Source: Balneatrix alpica DSM 16621 (GTDB lineage Bacteria; Pseudomonadota; Gammaproteobacteria; Pseudomonadales; Balneatricaceae). Taken from it: 64,000 bases of DNA. Where the stretch lies: positions 303,192-367,191 of the forward strand of contig NZ_KK211040.1 in NCBI RefSeq assembly GCF_000619885.1, in the 5' to 3' direction. Below the pieces are notes generated by a model. That model had not been told where the DNA came from. It ran no database searches and was given only the letters and a program-made list of their open reading frames with translations. Shown in pieces: positions 39,322 through 49,170 of this stretch (its first letter is position 1; every line of letters starts with the position of its first letter). A program made the position numbers and the translations under genes.

Positions 39322-42300
39322 TGCCCACCCTCCGGAAACCCTGTGGCGCCTACCAGTTTAATTTCTTCCTGCCCTAACTTACCCTGCACACTGTAGCTAA
39401 CTGTTGTTAATTTACTCAGACTATCACCGGTAAGCTTATCCAAGACAAAGAGCGCTCCCCCTACTTGTGGCACTCCAGCCAAGAGTGCAGCAAGCGGCAA
39501 TGCACTGGTGAGCGGCAAAGCCAGGGTCACCCGGTGGTCCACTTCGTCCTTAACCAAATCCAAACTGCCCTCGGCAGCAATTTTGGCCCCAGGCCCCTCC
39601 ACCAAAGTGGGTTCGCTGGTAAAAAGCACTCCTTGCTTCATTTGCAACAAACTACGCCAACGGTCATAACTGATTCCCGAACTAAAGAGATCGCGAAAAT
39701 CAAAAGCTAGACGGCGCCCGATCTGGGTGAAGTTAAAGATATTGAATATTTTTAGTGCCTGGCTCTCTGCACCGACTTTCAGAATTTCACCCTTGTGCAA
39801 CTGCAAATCCAAGCTACCGTCAGTAAAAGCCAGGGCAAAAGCCGCTGGCGATCCACTCCAACCTAGGTCCGACTGTAACGTCCACTGTTGGCTAGTGAGA
39901 GAGCGAGCATAGCCGGCGGACTCCAACCAATGCCCCACATCCTTGCCGGCAAGATTTAGCATCACACTGGAATTAGCGGCTTGCCCCGCCTGCCAACTCA
40001 ACTGCGCATCCAAACGGTGTTGAGGCCAATCGGCCCGAATTTTCTGCCAGCGGTAACCCTGCTCGCTCGGCTGTCCCTGCACTTGCCATTGACCAAGCGG
40101 CCATTGCCCGAGCTTAAAATCCCCCAGTTCAATTTGCATTGCCGGCCATTGCTGCGGGCGCCACTCCGCCCAAGGGTCCTGCCAAACAGGCGGTTGATTG
40201 TTGTCAGTCTCAGGGGGGGCTGGCAGCCACAGGTGGCTGAGATGTGCTTGCCACAACTGAGGGTGGAAGCTGAGCTGGCCAGCAATACGCTCTCCCTGCA
40301 AACTCACTTGACTGCGGTTGTCCTGGCGCTGCAACTCAATAGCCAGCTTACCCCAGTCCTGTTCTCCTAGCAGCAGGGCCGCCGTTTCCACTTTGGCCTG
40401 CACAGGCAAACTGGGCAAGCCCGGTGCCTTCGCCCAACTTAACGCTAACCACTGCGCGGGTTGCCACTGCAAGAGTTTGGCTTCCAGGCTAATACCTTCC
40501 GCTTTTCGCCACTGCGCCACCCCGGCATTCAGTTTAACCTCTGCCTGCTGTAATCCCTTTTCGCCCATCCGTAGACGGGCACTCAGGGTTTCAGCATCCA
40601 AAGCCACCCGCAGTGGTTGCTCTGGCCACAGACGTATATTCAAACCACGACTTTGCTGCGCTGTTTTACCCAGGGGAGAGGGGAGCGCCAGCTCCACGCC
40701 TTGCAAATCGGAACTGATCTGAATCGCTTCACAATCTTCGTGACTGCAGAAGTTTTTCTCCACCTGCCAGGCAAGCGGCCCCCTGGCCCATTCCGGTAAT
40801 GGCCAGTCCAACCATTTGGCTAACTGCTGCAATTCATGTTGACCCGTCACCTGCAGGCTAATGGCCTGATGGCGCCCTGGCTGTAAGGTCGCATTGACCG
40901 TATTGTCCAACCATTTCCCCTGCAATGGCTGGCGGGTATAGAGGCCCTTATCCTGCTGATAGTACAACTGCCCCTGTACCTGGCTGAGGTTGAGGTTGGC
41001 GAGTGGCAAGGCTAAGCGCTTGGCATCCACCTGTGCCTCGACCGCCAATTCCAATGGCTTGGTATCGCTCAATAAAGGTAATGCCAACTGCACCTGCCCC
41101 TGACTCTGCCCCTCCAGACTAAGCTGAGCTAAGGCATCCAGTTTGGGGCTAATGGGCATACCCTGCAAAAACGCCTGCACCTGGGGCAGACTGGCCTGGT
41201 AGCGGCTATCAATACCTAACCGCTTGTCTCCTTCCGCCAAGGGCCAACGCACGGCGATCTGTTGCAACTCCAAACCACCTAACTGGCCTCGGTCCGCACT
41301 CACCTGCAGTTCATCATTATGCAAGTAGAGCTGTAAGCCTGCCTGCTCTAACGCCGGCCACTGCGGCGAGAACTGTAAACGCGCCTGGGCCAGCTCCAGA
41401 TACAGCTGCATCCCATGGGCTAGCCACTGCGGATCTTCCCGGGTAACACCATCATAAATAAAGGCCCCGCGCCGCACCTGGGCATCTATTTGCCCCTGCT
41501 GCAACCATTGCCACAGACTCGGATCAATCTGTTTGTCCGGCACCAACTCCAGTCCCTGGCTGCCTTCGGCATTTTGTAGGCCAATTACCAAGCTAAAGTG
41601 AGAGGGAGCATCGTCCTTGGGAATACTCAAGGCAAAACGCCCCTTGGCATCCAGTCCTGGACGCTGCAGGCGCAGTGCACTGGTATTGAGCCAGACCCCA
41701 TCTTCCTGCATCCGCCAACCAATTACCCCCTGAGCCTGCTCAAAGCGCCAACCAGGGGTATAGAGTTCAGGAAAAGCCATCGCAAAGGGAGCGCCATCCA
41801 GACTGACCTGGCCACCCTGCTCCGTCAGCCAGAGGCTGGCCCGCTCAACCTGCAGCTGCGGAATATTCTGCGTAGCCTGGGTATGTACTTGATCAAGGTC
41901 CGCCGTTAATGACCATTCCTGCTGCCATTGCAACAACAGATTACGCAGATGGCCACGGGCCGCTAACGGAATCAGGGTCTGGCTAACCTGCGCATCGGCA
42001 AACTGCTGCTGCGCCAACCATTGCCACACCCCAGCCAACTCCACTTGATTGATAGTGAGGCGTTGACGCCCTTGCTCCCAAGTCACGTTCAGTGGTGTTG
42101 TCTGCTGCCCCACACTTTGTTGCCAGTTTAATTGATGCAATCCCCACCACTGACGGTGGCCGTCATACACCACTTGACTGCGCACCTGCTGCCAATTGAC
42201 CTGATTCTGCGCAGACTGCCAACGTAATTGCGACAAATCGACAAAACCATTGGCACTTTGCAGTTGCTTATCGGCCCAATCAAACCATAGCTCAGCTCCA

Positions 42301-42965
42301 CCTTTAAGCTGCCACTGCGCCAACGCCGGCCACTGTTGCTGATAGGCTTGCCACCAGCTGTGATAGGATTGCTCGGGTAAACGCAGGTAGCCCTGCCCCT
42401 GCTTGGCATTGCCCTGCCATTGCAACTCAAGTGCCTGGGCACCAGCCAAAGCTAACTGGATACGCCCTTCACTCTGCCCCTCAGCCAATGGCTGCTGATA
42501 GCCTTGCAATTGCCAGCGTTGGCCACGATAGGTGAACTGCACCCGCTCTAGCTGAATTGGCACCGCCAGCAGCCAAGGCGCCATTGCAGGCCAATTCAGC
42601 TGCAACCCTGCAGCATCCTGTCCGGCAGTAACCTGCAGATCAGCACCCTGCACTTGCAAGCTGGTAAAGATGGGGCGGAATGAGTACAGGCTGCGCACCA
42701 CATCCCACTCTAACCACAGCTGCTCTAACTGTTGCTCTTGCCACTGCAAGCCCTGTAACTGTAAGGATAAACGCCCTCCCTGCCAGCCGGTATGCAGGCG
42801 CTGCCAGTTGAGGTTGACCCCCAGTTGTGCCTGCAACAGCGGAGCCCACCAGGGCAGGCTATGCCAGGCGGCGACGAAAAGCGCCAACAAACCCAGCCAT
42901 AGCCATAACAGCCATACCAACAGATGCCCTAGAGGGCGCATTAGCTTACCTGCCTTGGTCATCAT
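39318..42965 (-). CDS. yhdP: AsmA-like envelope protein YhdP
   Basis: Very large (1215 aa) bridge-like protein of the TamB/AsmA group, implicated with TamB and YdbH in moving phospholipid to the outer membrane. A single N-terminal membrane anchor (HLLVWLLWLWLGLLALFVAAW) is followed by a long periplasmic beta-rich body rich in Gln and Trp. The conserved C-terminal domain has ALKIFNIFNFTQIGRRLAFDF and LPLTSALPLAALLAGVPQVGGALFVLDKL. I use the ATG at 42963-42965; a TTG just before and an ATG nine codons after are alternatives. It overlaps nit and follows rng by six bases. Confidence 0.92.
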   Translation of the reverse strand: MMTKAGKLMRPLGHLLVWLLWLWLGLLALFVAAWHSLPWWAPLLQAQLGVNLNWQRLHTGWQGGRLSLQLQGLQWQEQQLEQLWLEWDVVRSLYSFRPIFTSLQVQGADLQVTAGQDAAGLQLNWPAMAPWLLAVPIQLERVQFTYRGQRWQLQGYQQPLAEGQSEGRIQLALAGAQALELQWQGNAKQGQGYLRLPEQSYHSWWQAYQQQWPALAQWQLKGGAELWFDWADKQLQSANGFVDLSQLRWQSAQNQVNWQQVRSQVVYDGHRQWWGLHQLNWQQSVGQQTTPLNVTWEQGRQRLTINQVELAGVWQWLAQQQFADAQVSQTLIPLAARGHLRNLLLQWQQEWSLTADLDQVHTQATQNIPQLQVERASLWLTEQGGQVSLDGAPFAMAFPELYTPGWRFEQAQGVIGWRMQEDGVWLNTSALRLQRPGLDAKGRFALSIPKDDAPSHFSLVIGLQNAEGSQGLELVPDKQIDPSLWQWLQQGQIDAQVRRGAFIYDGVTREDPQWLAHGMQLYLELAQARLQFSPQWPALEQAGLQLYLHNDELQVSADRGQLGGLELQQIAVRWPLAEGDKRLGIDSRYQASLPQVQAFLQGMPISPKLDALAQLSLEGQSQGQVQLALPLLSDTKPLELAVEAQVDAKRLALPLANLNLSQVQGQLYYQQDKGLYTRQPLQGKWLDNTVNATLQPGRHQAISLQVTGQHELQQLAKWLDWPLPEWARGPLAWQVEKNFCSHEDCEAIQISSDLQGVELALPSPLGKTAQQSRGLNIRLWPEQPLRVALDAETLSARLRMGEKGLQQAEVKLNAGVAQWRKAEGISLEAKLLQWQPAQWLALSWAKAPGLPSLPVQAKVETAALLLGEQDWGKLAIELQRQDNRSQVSLQGERIAGQLSFHPQLWQAHLSHLWLPAPPETDNNQPPVWQDPWAEWRPQQWPAMQIELGDFKLGQWPLGQWQVQGQPSEQGYRWQKIRADWPQHRLDAQLSWQAGQAANSSVMLNLAGKDVGHWLESAGYARSLTSQQWTLQSDLGWSGSPAAFALAFTDGSLDLQLHKGEILKVGAESQALKIFNIFNFTQIGRRLAFDFRDLFSSGISYDRWRSLLQMKQGVLFTSEPTLVEGPGAKIAAEGSLDLVKDEVDHRVTLALPLTSALPLAALLAGVPQVGGALFVLDKLTGDSLSKLTTVSYSVQGKLGQEEIKLVGATGFPEGGQ

Positions 42966-42971
42966 CAACGC

Positions 42972-44438
42972 TTAACGCAGCACCACATCAAACTGCTCAA
43001 TGGTGTAGAGAGGTTCAATCTGGAAACGAATGGTTTTTTCGATAAAGGCTTCCAACTCAGCTACCCGGTCAGACTCTTCATCCAATAACTTATCGACCAC
43101 CGCCTGGTTGGCCAACACCAAGTAAGACTCGGTGTTATAAGCACGGTGCTGCCGCAGAATATCGCGAAAAATCTCATAGCAGACGGTTTCCGGGGTTTTT
43201 AACATGCCCCGCCCCTGACACACCGCACAGGGCTCACAGAGCACCTGCTCCAAACTCTCGCGGGTTCGCTTGCGGGTCATCTCCACCAGCCCCAGCTCCG
43301 ACACCCCGGTAACCTTGCACTTGACGTGATCCTTTTCCAGCACCTTCTCCAGGGTACGTAATACCTGACGCTGATGCTCCGGATCCTCCATATCAATGAA
43401 GTCGAGGATAATAATGCCGCCGAGATTACGTAGGCGCAGCTGTCGGCCAATCGCAGTCGCCGCCTCAAGATTAGTTTTAAAGATGGTCTCTTCCAGATTG
43501 CGGTGACCAACGAAAGCACCAGTGTTGACGTCTACCGTGGTCATCGCCTCAGTCTGATCGAAAATCAGGTAACCGCCGGATTTCAGCGGCACTTTTCGAC
43601 CAAGCGCACGTTGGATTTCATCTTCGACATTGTAGAGGTCAAAAATAGGCCGCTCACCAGGGTAATACTCCAAGCGGTCGACGATTTCCGGAATCAGTTT
43701 GCTAACGAACTCACCCGCCTTTTGATAAGTCTCACGGGAGTCGATGCGGATTTTTTCCACCTCCGGCGTCGCCAGATCACGCAGGATTCGCATATACAAC
43801 GGCAAATCTTCATAGATCACCGTGGTCGGCTTGGCCGCTTCCATATGCTGTTGCAGGTTTTGCCATAGTCGGTGGAGATACTTCAAATCCTTGAGCAGGT
43901 CCGTCTCCCGCGCCCCTTCGGCCACCGTACGCACAATAAAGCCGCCAACATCGGTCTGGCCGCCTTCCCGCAGCAAATCCAGGTGCTGCTGTACACAGTT
44001 GCGCAGGCGCTCACGCTCCTGTTCATCCTCAATGCGCTGGGAAATACCGATATGCTCCGAGTAGGGCATATACACCAGATAACGGGAAGGAATGGAAATT
44101 TGCGTGGTCAATCTGGCCCCTTTGGAGCCGATCGGGTCTTTAGTGACCTGCACCACCAGCGCCTGTCCCTCACGTAACAGCTGACTGATGGGCTTATTCT
44201 CATCTTCTTTACTGGTGCGAATATCGGCAGTGTGGATAAAGGCCGCACGTTCCAGACCGATATCGACAAAAGCGGCCTGCATCCCTGGCAGCACCCTGAC
44301 CACCTTGCCTTTATAGATGTTACCGACAATACCGAGCTTCGCCGCCCGTTCGATATACACCTCTTGCAGCATACCGTTTTCCACTACGGCCACCCGGGTT
44401 TCCATCGGGGTGAAGTTGATCAGAATCTCTTCGCTCAT
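42972..44438 (-). CDS. rng: Ribonuclease G
   Basis: Endoribonuclease that matures the 5' end of 16S rRNA and turns over some mRNAs. An N-terminal S1 domain (GNIYKGKVVRVLPGMQAAFVDIG) is followed by the RNase H-like and DNase I-like catalytic parts with FDQTEAMTTVDVNTG and ILDFIDMEDPEHQ; these aspartates bind Mg2+. The zinc-link CEPCAVCQGRG follows near residue 404. The 488-aa length, with no long C-terminal scaffold, separates it from RNase E. The second of two start codons (ATG 44436-44438) is preferred to the GTG before it. Confidence 0.96.
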   Translation of the reverse strand: MSEEILINFTPMETRVAVVENGMLQEVYIERAAKLGIVGNIYKGKVVRVLPGMQAAFVDIGLERAAFIHTADIRTSKEDENKPISQLLREGQALVVQVTKDPIGSKGARLTTQISIPSRYLVYMPYSEHIGISQRIEDEQERERLRNCVQQHLDLLREGGQTDVGGFIVRTVAEGARETDLLKDLKYLHRLWQNLQQHMEAAKPTTVIYEDLPLYMRILRDLATPEVEKIRIDSRETYQKAGEFVSKLIPEIVDRLEYYPGERPIFDLYNVEDEIQRALGRKVPLKSGGYLIFDQTEAMTTVDVNTGAFVGHRNLEETIFKTNLEAATAIGRQLRLRNLGGIIILDFIDMEDPEHQRQVLRTLEKVLEKDHVKCKVTGVSELGLVEMTRKRTRESLEQVLCEPCAVCQGRGMLKTPETVCYEIFRDILRQHRAYNTESYLVLANQAVVDKLLDEESDRVAELEAFIEKTIRFQIEPLYTIEQFDVVLR

Positions 44439-44664
44439 CACAGCTCGAACCTTGTGCTGGCGCGGGCTGAGGCGGCCCGCTGGAAATGAAAGGCCATTAT
44501 AGCCATCCTCGCGCCTAAACAGCAGGGGCTAACGGTTTTGCACACAAGCCATTACGCAGTAAATGCACAGTATGGCACCAACCTTAGTCTTTATTACCTT
44601 AAGGTTTATTTCAGATTTGCCCTCCACATTGCCAATCAAATGACTTATTGATCAGGAGGGTGCC

Positions 44665-46191
44665 ATGCACACCATCAGCAGACGTCAATTTCTCGCACTG
44701 AGCAGTGCCACCGTTATGGCATCAATGTTTCCCCTCAGCCTTCGAGCTCAAAGCACATTGAGGCCATTACCCATACCACGGGTTATTGATATGACAGCCT
44801 CTTCTGAGGCAACCGTTAACCTTATTCTGCGCGAATCTAATCATCACTTTGGCGAGGGGTTATCTGGCACCACCTTTGGCATTAACGGCACTTATCTAGG
44901 CCCACTCATCAGGCTCAAAAATGCACAAGCAGTTAATCTAAACGTTAAGAATCTACTCGCCGAGAGCACCACACTGCATTGGCATGGTTTGCATGTCCCT
45001 GGCGAGGTAGATGGCGGGCCTCAGCAAATGATCGCTCCCAATACAACCTGGCGCCCCTCCCTCGAAATCAAACAACGGGCATCCTTCAACTGGTACCACG
45101 CTCACCCCTGCGGAAAAACCGCAGAACATGTATACAAAGGCCTGGCTGGCCCTTTGATTGTCGAAGATAGCGACAGCCTCGCAACGGACCTTCCTCATAC
45201 CTATGGCGTTGATGACTTTGTCATCGTCCTGCAAGACAAAATGTTCGATGACCAAGGCAAAATGTCCTACCAACTGACCGAAGAAATGCTATTAGAAGGT
45301 TTTGCAGGCAACACTCTACTCGTCAATGGCGTGCGATCTGGAGTAAGTGCACAGACTCCGCGTGGGTGGATTCGCTTACGCATTCTGAACGCCTCTAATG
45401 CACGCTCCATTGGTATTGCATTAGCTGATCAAGCCCCCCTGTGGGTCATTGCCAGTGATGGAGGCTTTCTATCTCAGCCCGTTGAAGTCGCCGGCCTGGC
45501 GATCCATGCGGGCGAACGGTACGAAGTTCTTCTTGACGGCTCAAACACCACCACGCTTGATTTGCTGTCGGTACTGGAAATTGAAGAGGGTCCGGAAGCC
45601 GAAGAAACAGAACCAGAAGAAGATGAAACTGACTTTGCTGATTTGATGGCAACCGGAGGCATAGGCTTGCCTAGCAAATTACTGATACGCTTCATCCAAG
45701 ATCCCTTGCTGCCGGTAGCCTCGTCCGCCCACCTCCCACAGCGGCTTATACACCTTCCCCCTGCGGATGCCAGCACTGCGCTTCGTCAGCGTAATTTTGT
45801 ACTCAATATGAATCTGGGCGCTGCACTTCATCAACTGCAGGGTACACACCAACAAAGCATGGGCATTAATGGCAAAGCGTTCGATATGACCAGGATAGAT
45901 GAGCAGATTAAGCGCCAGGAAATGGAAGTATGGCGTTTTACCTCAGAGGACGAAGTGCATCCTATGCATATCCACGGCACTTCCTTTCGGATACTCCGTG
46001 TAAATGGCGCGCCTCCCCCTGAATATATGCAGGGCTGGAAAGACACTGTGGTAGTGGACGATGGTGGCGCGACGGAAGTGCTGGTTAGTTTTCCTCACTT
46101 AGCCAACCACCGTTTCCCTTATATGTACCATTGCCACCTATTAGAGCACGAAGACATGGGCATGATGGGCCAGTTTACTGTCAGCGACTAG
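44665..46191 (+). CDS. Multicopper oxidase, CueO/CopA-like, Tat-exported
   Basis: Periplasmic laccase-type oxidase, 508 aa, probably acting on Cu(I) or phenols. A Tat signal (SRRQFLALSSATVMASMF) is followed by three cupredoxin domains. Copper ligands are all visible: HWH at 105-107, HAH at 145-147, HPMHIH at 432-437, and the type-1 cluster HCHLLEHEDMGM at 489-500. Two features are odd. The usual HxHxHG reads HAHPCG, with Cys149 where a non-ligand His is usual. An acidic insert (about 305-325, EIEEGPEAEETEPEEDE) lies before domain 3, where CueO proteins tend to have a Met-rich segment. AGGAGG precedes the ATG. No copper sensor or pump is adjacent. Confidence 0.92.
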   Translation: MHTISRRQFLALSSATVMASMFPLSLRAQSTLRPLPIPRVIDMTASSEATVNLILRESNHHFGEGLSGTTFGINGTYLGPLIRLKNAQAVNLNVKNLLAESTTLHWHGLHVPGEVDGGPQQMIAPNTTWRPSLEIKQRASFNWYHAHPCGKTAEHVYKGLAGPLIVEDSDSLATDLPHTYGVDDFVIVLQDKMFDDQGKMSYQLTEEMLLEGFAGNTLLVNGVRSGVSAQTPRGWIRLRILNASNARSIGIALADQAPLWVIASDGGFLSQPVEVAGLAIHAGERYEVLLDGSNTTTLDLLSVLEIEEGPEAEETEPEEDETDFADLMATGGIGLPSKLLIRFIQDPLLPVASSAHLPQRLIHLPPADASTALRQRNFVLNMNLGAALHQLQGTHQQSMGINGKAFDMTRIDEQIKRQEMEVWRFTSEDEVHPMHIHGTSFRILRVNGAPPPEYMQGWKDTVVVDDGGATEVLVSFPHLANHRFPYMYHCHLLEHEDMGMMGQFTVSD

Positions 46192-46218
46192 CATCCCCAT
46201 CAACACTGCACACCTTGT

Positions 46219-47274
46219 CTACCCCTGGATGCGCTGCCTCAGGCTTTGATAAGCCCCAGGAGCCAAGCCGCTCCAACGCCGAAAGGCGCGATAGAAGTTG
46301 GCAGTGTTGGCAAAGCCAAGCTGGTAGCTGATTTCCCCCATGCTGAGCCGCGCCTCCTGCAAGTAGCGGCAAGCCAATGCATAGCGGGCCTGGTCAGCGA
46401 TTTGCTGAAAACTTAGCCCCTCCTGCTGCAGGCGCCGCTGCAGGGTTCGTCTTGACGTTCCTAGTAGTGGCGCCACCTGGGTCTGCAAGTTACGCGGCCA
46501 CTGACTTTGCTGCAGAAGGGCCAGGTAAAGGCGCTTGCCCCAATATTGAGTGTCCAATTGCGCCAAATATGCCTGCAACAAATTCAGGTGAATACGTTGC
46601 AACTGGGGGTCTGCACCGGATAGCGGCTGCTGCAAAGCGGTCAACGGATAAACCAACTCCACTCCCTGTGCAGACTGCCACAGCAACTGACTACCCATCA
46701 CCCGTTGCCAGCTTTGTTTGACACTCTCTGTGCTGGGGGGGTGTCCCGGCAGAGCAGCCTGAGTGGGGCGTAAACGTTGCGGATGTAAGTGGCGCACGGT
46801 CAAAGCAATGGTGGCCGCCAATAGCTGCCAATCTAATTCCGTTAAGGCATCCGCCAGCCCAGGCACACCACCAATCTGCAAGCGCAATTGGTCCTGTTCA
46901 AGTTGCAATTCAACCTGGTAAGCATCGGCAAACACCCGTACATAATCACGCAGCAATTCCAATGCCTGCAACAGTGAAGAGCTGGCCCAAATGGCAAAGC
47001 CCAACGCATACCAGGAGGGAGGACGCACCTGCTTGGCCACGACCAGAATAAAGTCTTCACGCTGACTCAACTGGCGTCCTTTCACCAACATTTGACTCAG
47101 TAAGCGCTGGCTGACGCGCTCATGACCACCGCCCCAATTGAAGCCTTTTGGTACCAACCCCTGCTGCTCCAACCCTCGATATTCCAGTAATCGCCCGGGC
47201 TCCACTCCACACAAACTCATACCCTGGCTGACTACGCCAAGCCAGGAGGCCAGCACCCCTGCTTCAATCGCCAT
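46219..47274 (-). CDS. AraC-family transcriptional regulator
   Basis: 351-aa regulator of the OruR/ArgR-like branch. The long N-terminal region resembles the arabinose-binding-type sensor (PF12625) domain, and the C-terminal two-HTH domain (about 255-351) has GTSRRTLQRRLQQEGLSFQQ and the AraC signature ISYQLGFANTANFYRAFRRW. It is divergent from the acyl-CoA synthetase gene (183-bp gap) and converges on the multicopper oxidase. Regulation of the neighbouring synthetase is the natural guess from divergence; the effector is unknown. Confidence 0.92.
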   Translation of the reverse strand: MAIEAGVLASWLGVVSQGMSLCGVEPGRLLEYRGLEQQGLVPKGFNWGGGHERVSQRLLSQMLVKGRQLSQREDFILVVAKQVRPPSWYALGFAIWASSSLLQALELLRDYVRVFADAYQVELQLEQDQLRLQIGGVPGLADALTELDWQLLAATIALTVRHLHPQRLRPTQAALPGHPPSTESVKQSWQRVMGSQLLWQSAQGVELVYPLTALQQPLSGADPQLQRIHLNLLQAYLAQLDTQYWGKRLYLALLQQSQWPRNLQTQVAPLLGTSRRTLQRRLQQEGLSFQQIADQARYALACRYLQEARLSMGEISYQLGFANTANFYRAFRRWSGLAPGAYQSLRQRIQG

Positions 47275-47457
47275 CGTACTATCCTTTTTACCACATCCAT
47301 TTAACGCTGCCTTTAGCGCTCAGGCATGGTGCCATCCGCCCATCAATAGCCTTGTCTTTATGCGCCATTTTGTTATCCCAGCTTAGCCAAGTGATTGAGT
47401 ATTTGCCTCCCTCTTGTCACTTTGAAGGTCCAACAATAACAATCAAGGATGTCGACC

Positions 47458-49098
47458 ATGCCTGTAAAATTACTGCCCAAAACCCCACAAGCCTATGATT
47501 ATCCATTGCTGATCAAACGCCTGTTCATGTCCGCTGAACGCTTTGGTGCTGGCAAAGAAATCTGCTACCGCAACACAAATCGCTTTAGCTACCCGCAATT
47601 CTGTCAACGGGTTCGCCGTCTTGCTGCCGCTTTGCAGCAGGCAGGGGTGCAGGCCGGTGATACCCTGGCGGTACTGGACTGGGATAGTCATCGCTACCTT
47701 GAGTGTTACTTCGCCATCCCGATGCTTGGCGCAGTACTCCATCATGTCAATGTGCGCCTTTCCCCCGAACAAATTCACTACACCATGGAACATGCAGAAG
47801 ACACCCTGGTGCTGGTGCATGACGACTTTGCTCCCTTACTCAGCAGCTTGCACAGCCGCCTCCCCCAGGTGCGTGGTTATATCCGTTTGAGTGATGATGA
47901 CAGCAGTCAGGTGGCCGATTTGCCTTATCTGGGGGAGTATGAACAACTGCTGGATGCCGCCACGCCCTTGAGCGAGTTTGCCGACTTCAGTGAAGATGCC
48001 ATTGCCACCACCTTCTACACCACCGGCACCACGGGCAATCCCAAAGGGGTGTTTTTCAGCCACCGTCAACTGGTGCTCCACACCCTTAACATGGTCGGCA
48101 TGCTCGGTAGCTATGATGCGCTGCCGTTACTGCGTTCTGACTCGGTTTATATGCCGATCACCCCGATGTTCCATGTCCATGCCTGGGGCGTGCCCTATGC
48201 AGCAACCATGCTAGGCGTCAAACAGGTTTATCCTGGTCGCTATGAACCTAATGCGCTGGTGCAATTAATTGAGCAGGAGCAGGTCACCTTCTCCCACTGC
48301 GTGCCCACCATTTTGCAGATGTTGCTAGGCTGTGAGGCCGGGCAACAAGCCGATTTAAGTCAGTGGAAAATCCTCATTGGTGGTAGCGCCTTCCCCCGTG
48401 GCTTAGCCAAACACGCACAGGAGCGCGGCATTGATATCTACTCTGCCTATGGCATGTCAGAAACCTGTCCGCTGCTCACCATTACGCATTTAAGCCCTGA
48501 GGAGCGCCATAGCAGCGCCGATCAGCAATTACAGCTGCGCACACTGACCGGTATTCCCGCCAATATGGTGGACCTGCGCATCGTTGATGCCGAGGGGAAA
48601 GTCGTCGCCGCCGATGGCAGTAGCATGGGTGAGGTTCAAGTACGGGCACCCTGGCTGACCCAGGGCTATCTGAAGGAGCCGGAGAAAAGTGCCGAACTAT
48701 GGCAGGATGGCTGGCTACACACCGGCGATGTGGCCTGCCAGCATGCCAATGGTTTTGTCGAAATCAAAGACCGGATTAAGGATGTGATCAAAACCGGTGG
48801 TGAGTGGATCTCCTCCATCGCCCTGGAAAATCTCATCAGTCAACACCCCCAGGTAGCTGCTGTGGCTGTGGTGGGTATCCCTGACGAGCGTTGGGGGGAA
48901 CGCCCCTATGCCCTGGTAGTCAAACGTCAGGACAGTCTCACCGCCGAACAGCTGCAGCAACATCTACAGCAATATGTGACAGCCGGCGAGCTGAGCAAGT
49001 GGGCTATTCCTGAGCACTTCCTTTTTGTCGAAGACTTACCCAAAACCAGTGTCGGCAAAATTAATAAAAAACTGATCCGCCAGCAGGCCCAGCAATAA
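47458..49098 (+). CDS. AMP-forming fatty-acyl-CoA synthetase (AlkK-like)
   Basis: Adenylate-forming ligase, 546 aa, that activates a carboxylate with ATP and CoA. The P-loop is [18 protein letters not shown] near residue 190, followed by [33 protein letters not shown] and [16 protein letters not shown], with the catalytic lysine in [10 protein letters not shown]. The fit is to medium/long-chain acyl-CoA synthetases such as AlkK rather than to acetyl-CoA synthetase. AAGGA at 47445-47449 best serves the ATG at 47458; the ATG at 47449 overlaps it. Confidence 0.92.
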   Translation: MPVKLLPKTPQAYDYPLLIKRLFMSAERFGAGKEICYRNTNRFSYPQFCQRVRRLAAALQQAGVQAGDTLAVLDWDSHRYLECYFAIPMLGAVLHHVNVRLSPEQIHYTMEHAEDTLVLVHDDFAPLLSSLHSRLPQVRGYIRLSDDDSSQVADLPYLGEYEQLLDAATPLSEFADFSEDAIATTFYTTGTTGNPKGVFFSHRQLVLHTLNMVGMLGSYDALPLLRSDSVYMPITPMFHVHAWGVPYAATMLGVKQVYPGRYEPNALVQLIEQEQVTFSHCVPTILQMLLGCEAGQQADLSQWKILIGGSAFPRGLAKHAQERGIDIYSAYGMSETCPLLTITHLSPEERHSSADQQLQLRTLTGIPANMVDLRIVDAEGKVVAADGSSMGEVQVRAPWLTQGYLKEPEKSAELWQDGWLHTGDVACQHANGFVEIKDRIKDVIKTGGEWISSIALENLISQHPQVAAVAVVGIPDERWGERPYALVVKRQDSLTAEQLQQHLQQYVTAGELSKWAIPEHFLFVEDLPKTSVGKINKKLIRQQAQQ

Positions 49099-49115
49099 CC
49101 CCTGGCCACTAAACG

Positions 49116-49141
49116 AACAAGGGCTCCTGTGAGCCCTTGTT
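49116..49141. terminator. Hairpin between the acyl-CoA synthetase gene and maf
   Basis: AACAAGGGCTC and GAGCCCTTGTT pair perfectly (11 bp) around CTGT, between two convergent stops. The short T runs lie within the stem ends. It is a good candidate for a shared bidirectional terminator. Confidence 0.75.
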
Positions 49142-49170
49142 GCTATAGTCAGGAATGTACTAGCCGTCTA

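Noticed and set aside
39318..42965. Gln/Trp-rich low-complexity or horizontally acquired giant protein
   Set aside because: The anchor, the C-terminal AsmA-like motifs and the position between rng and nit identify it as ordinary YhdP.
44573..44588. TGGCAC as a sigma-54 -24 element upstream of the multicopper oxidase
   Set aside because: The -12 position reads TTAG and lacks the required GC.
44442..49170. Mobile element carrying the oxidase block
   Set aside because: No transposase, integrase, terminal inverted repeats or target duplications could be identified at the edges; only the disruption of synteny is supported.
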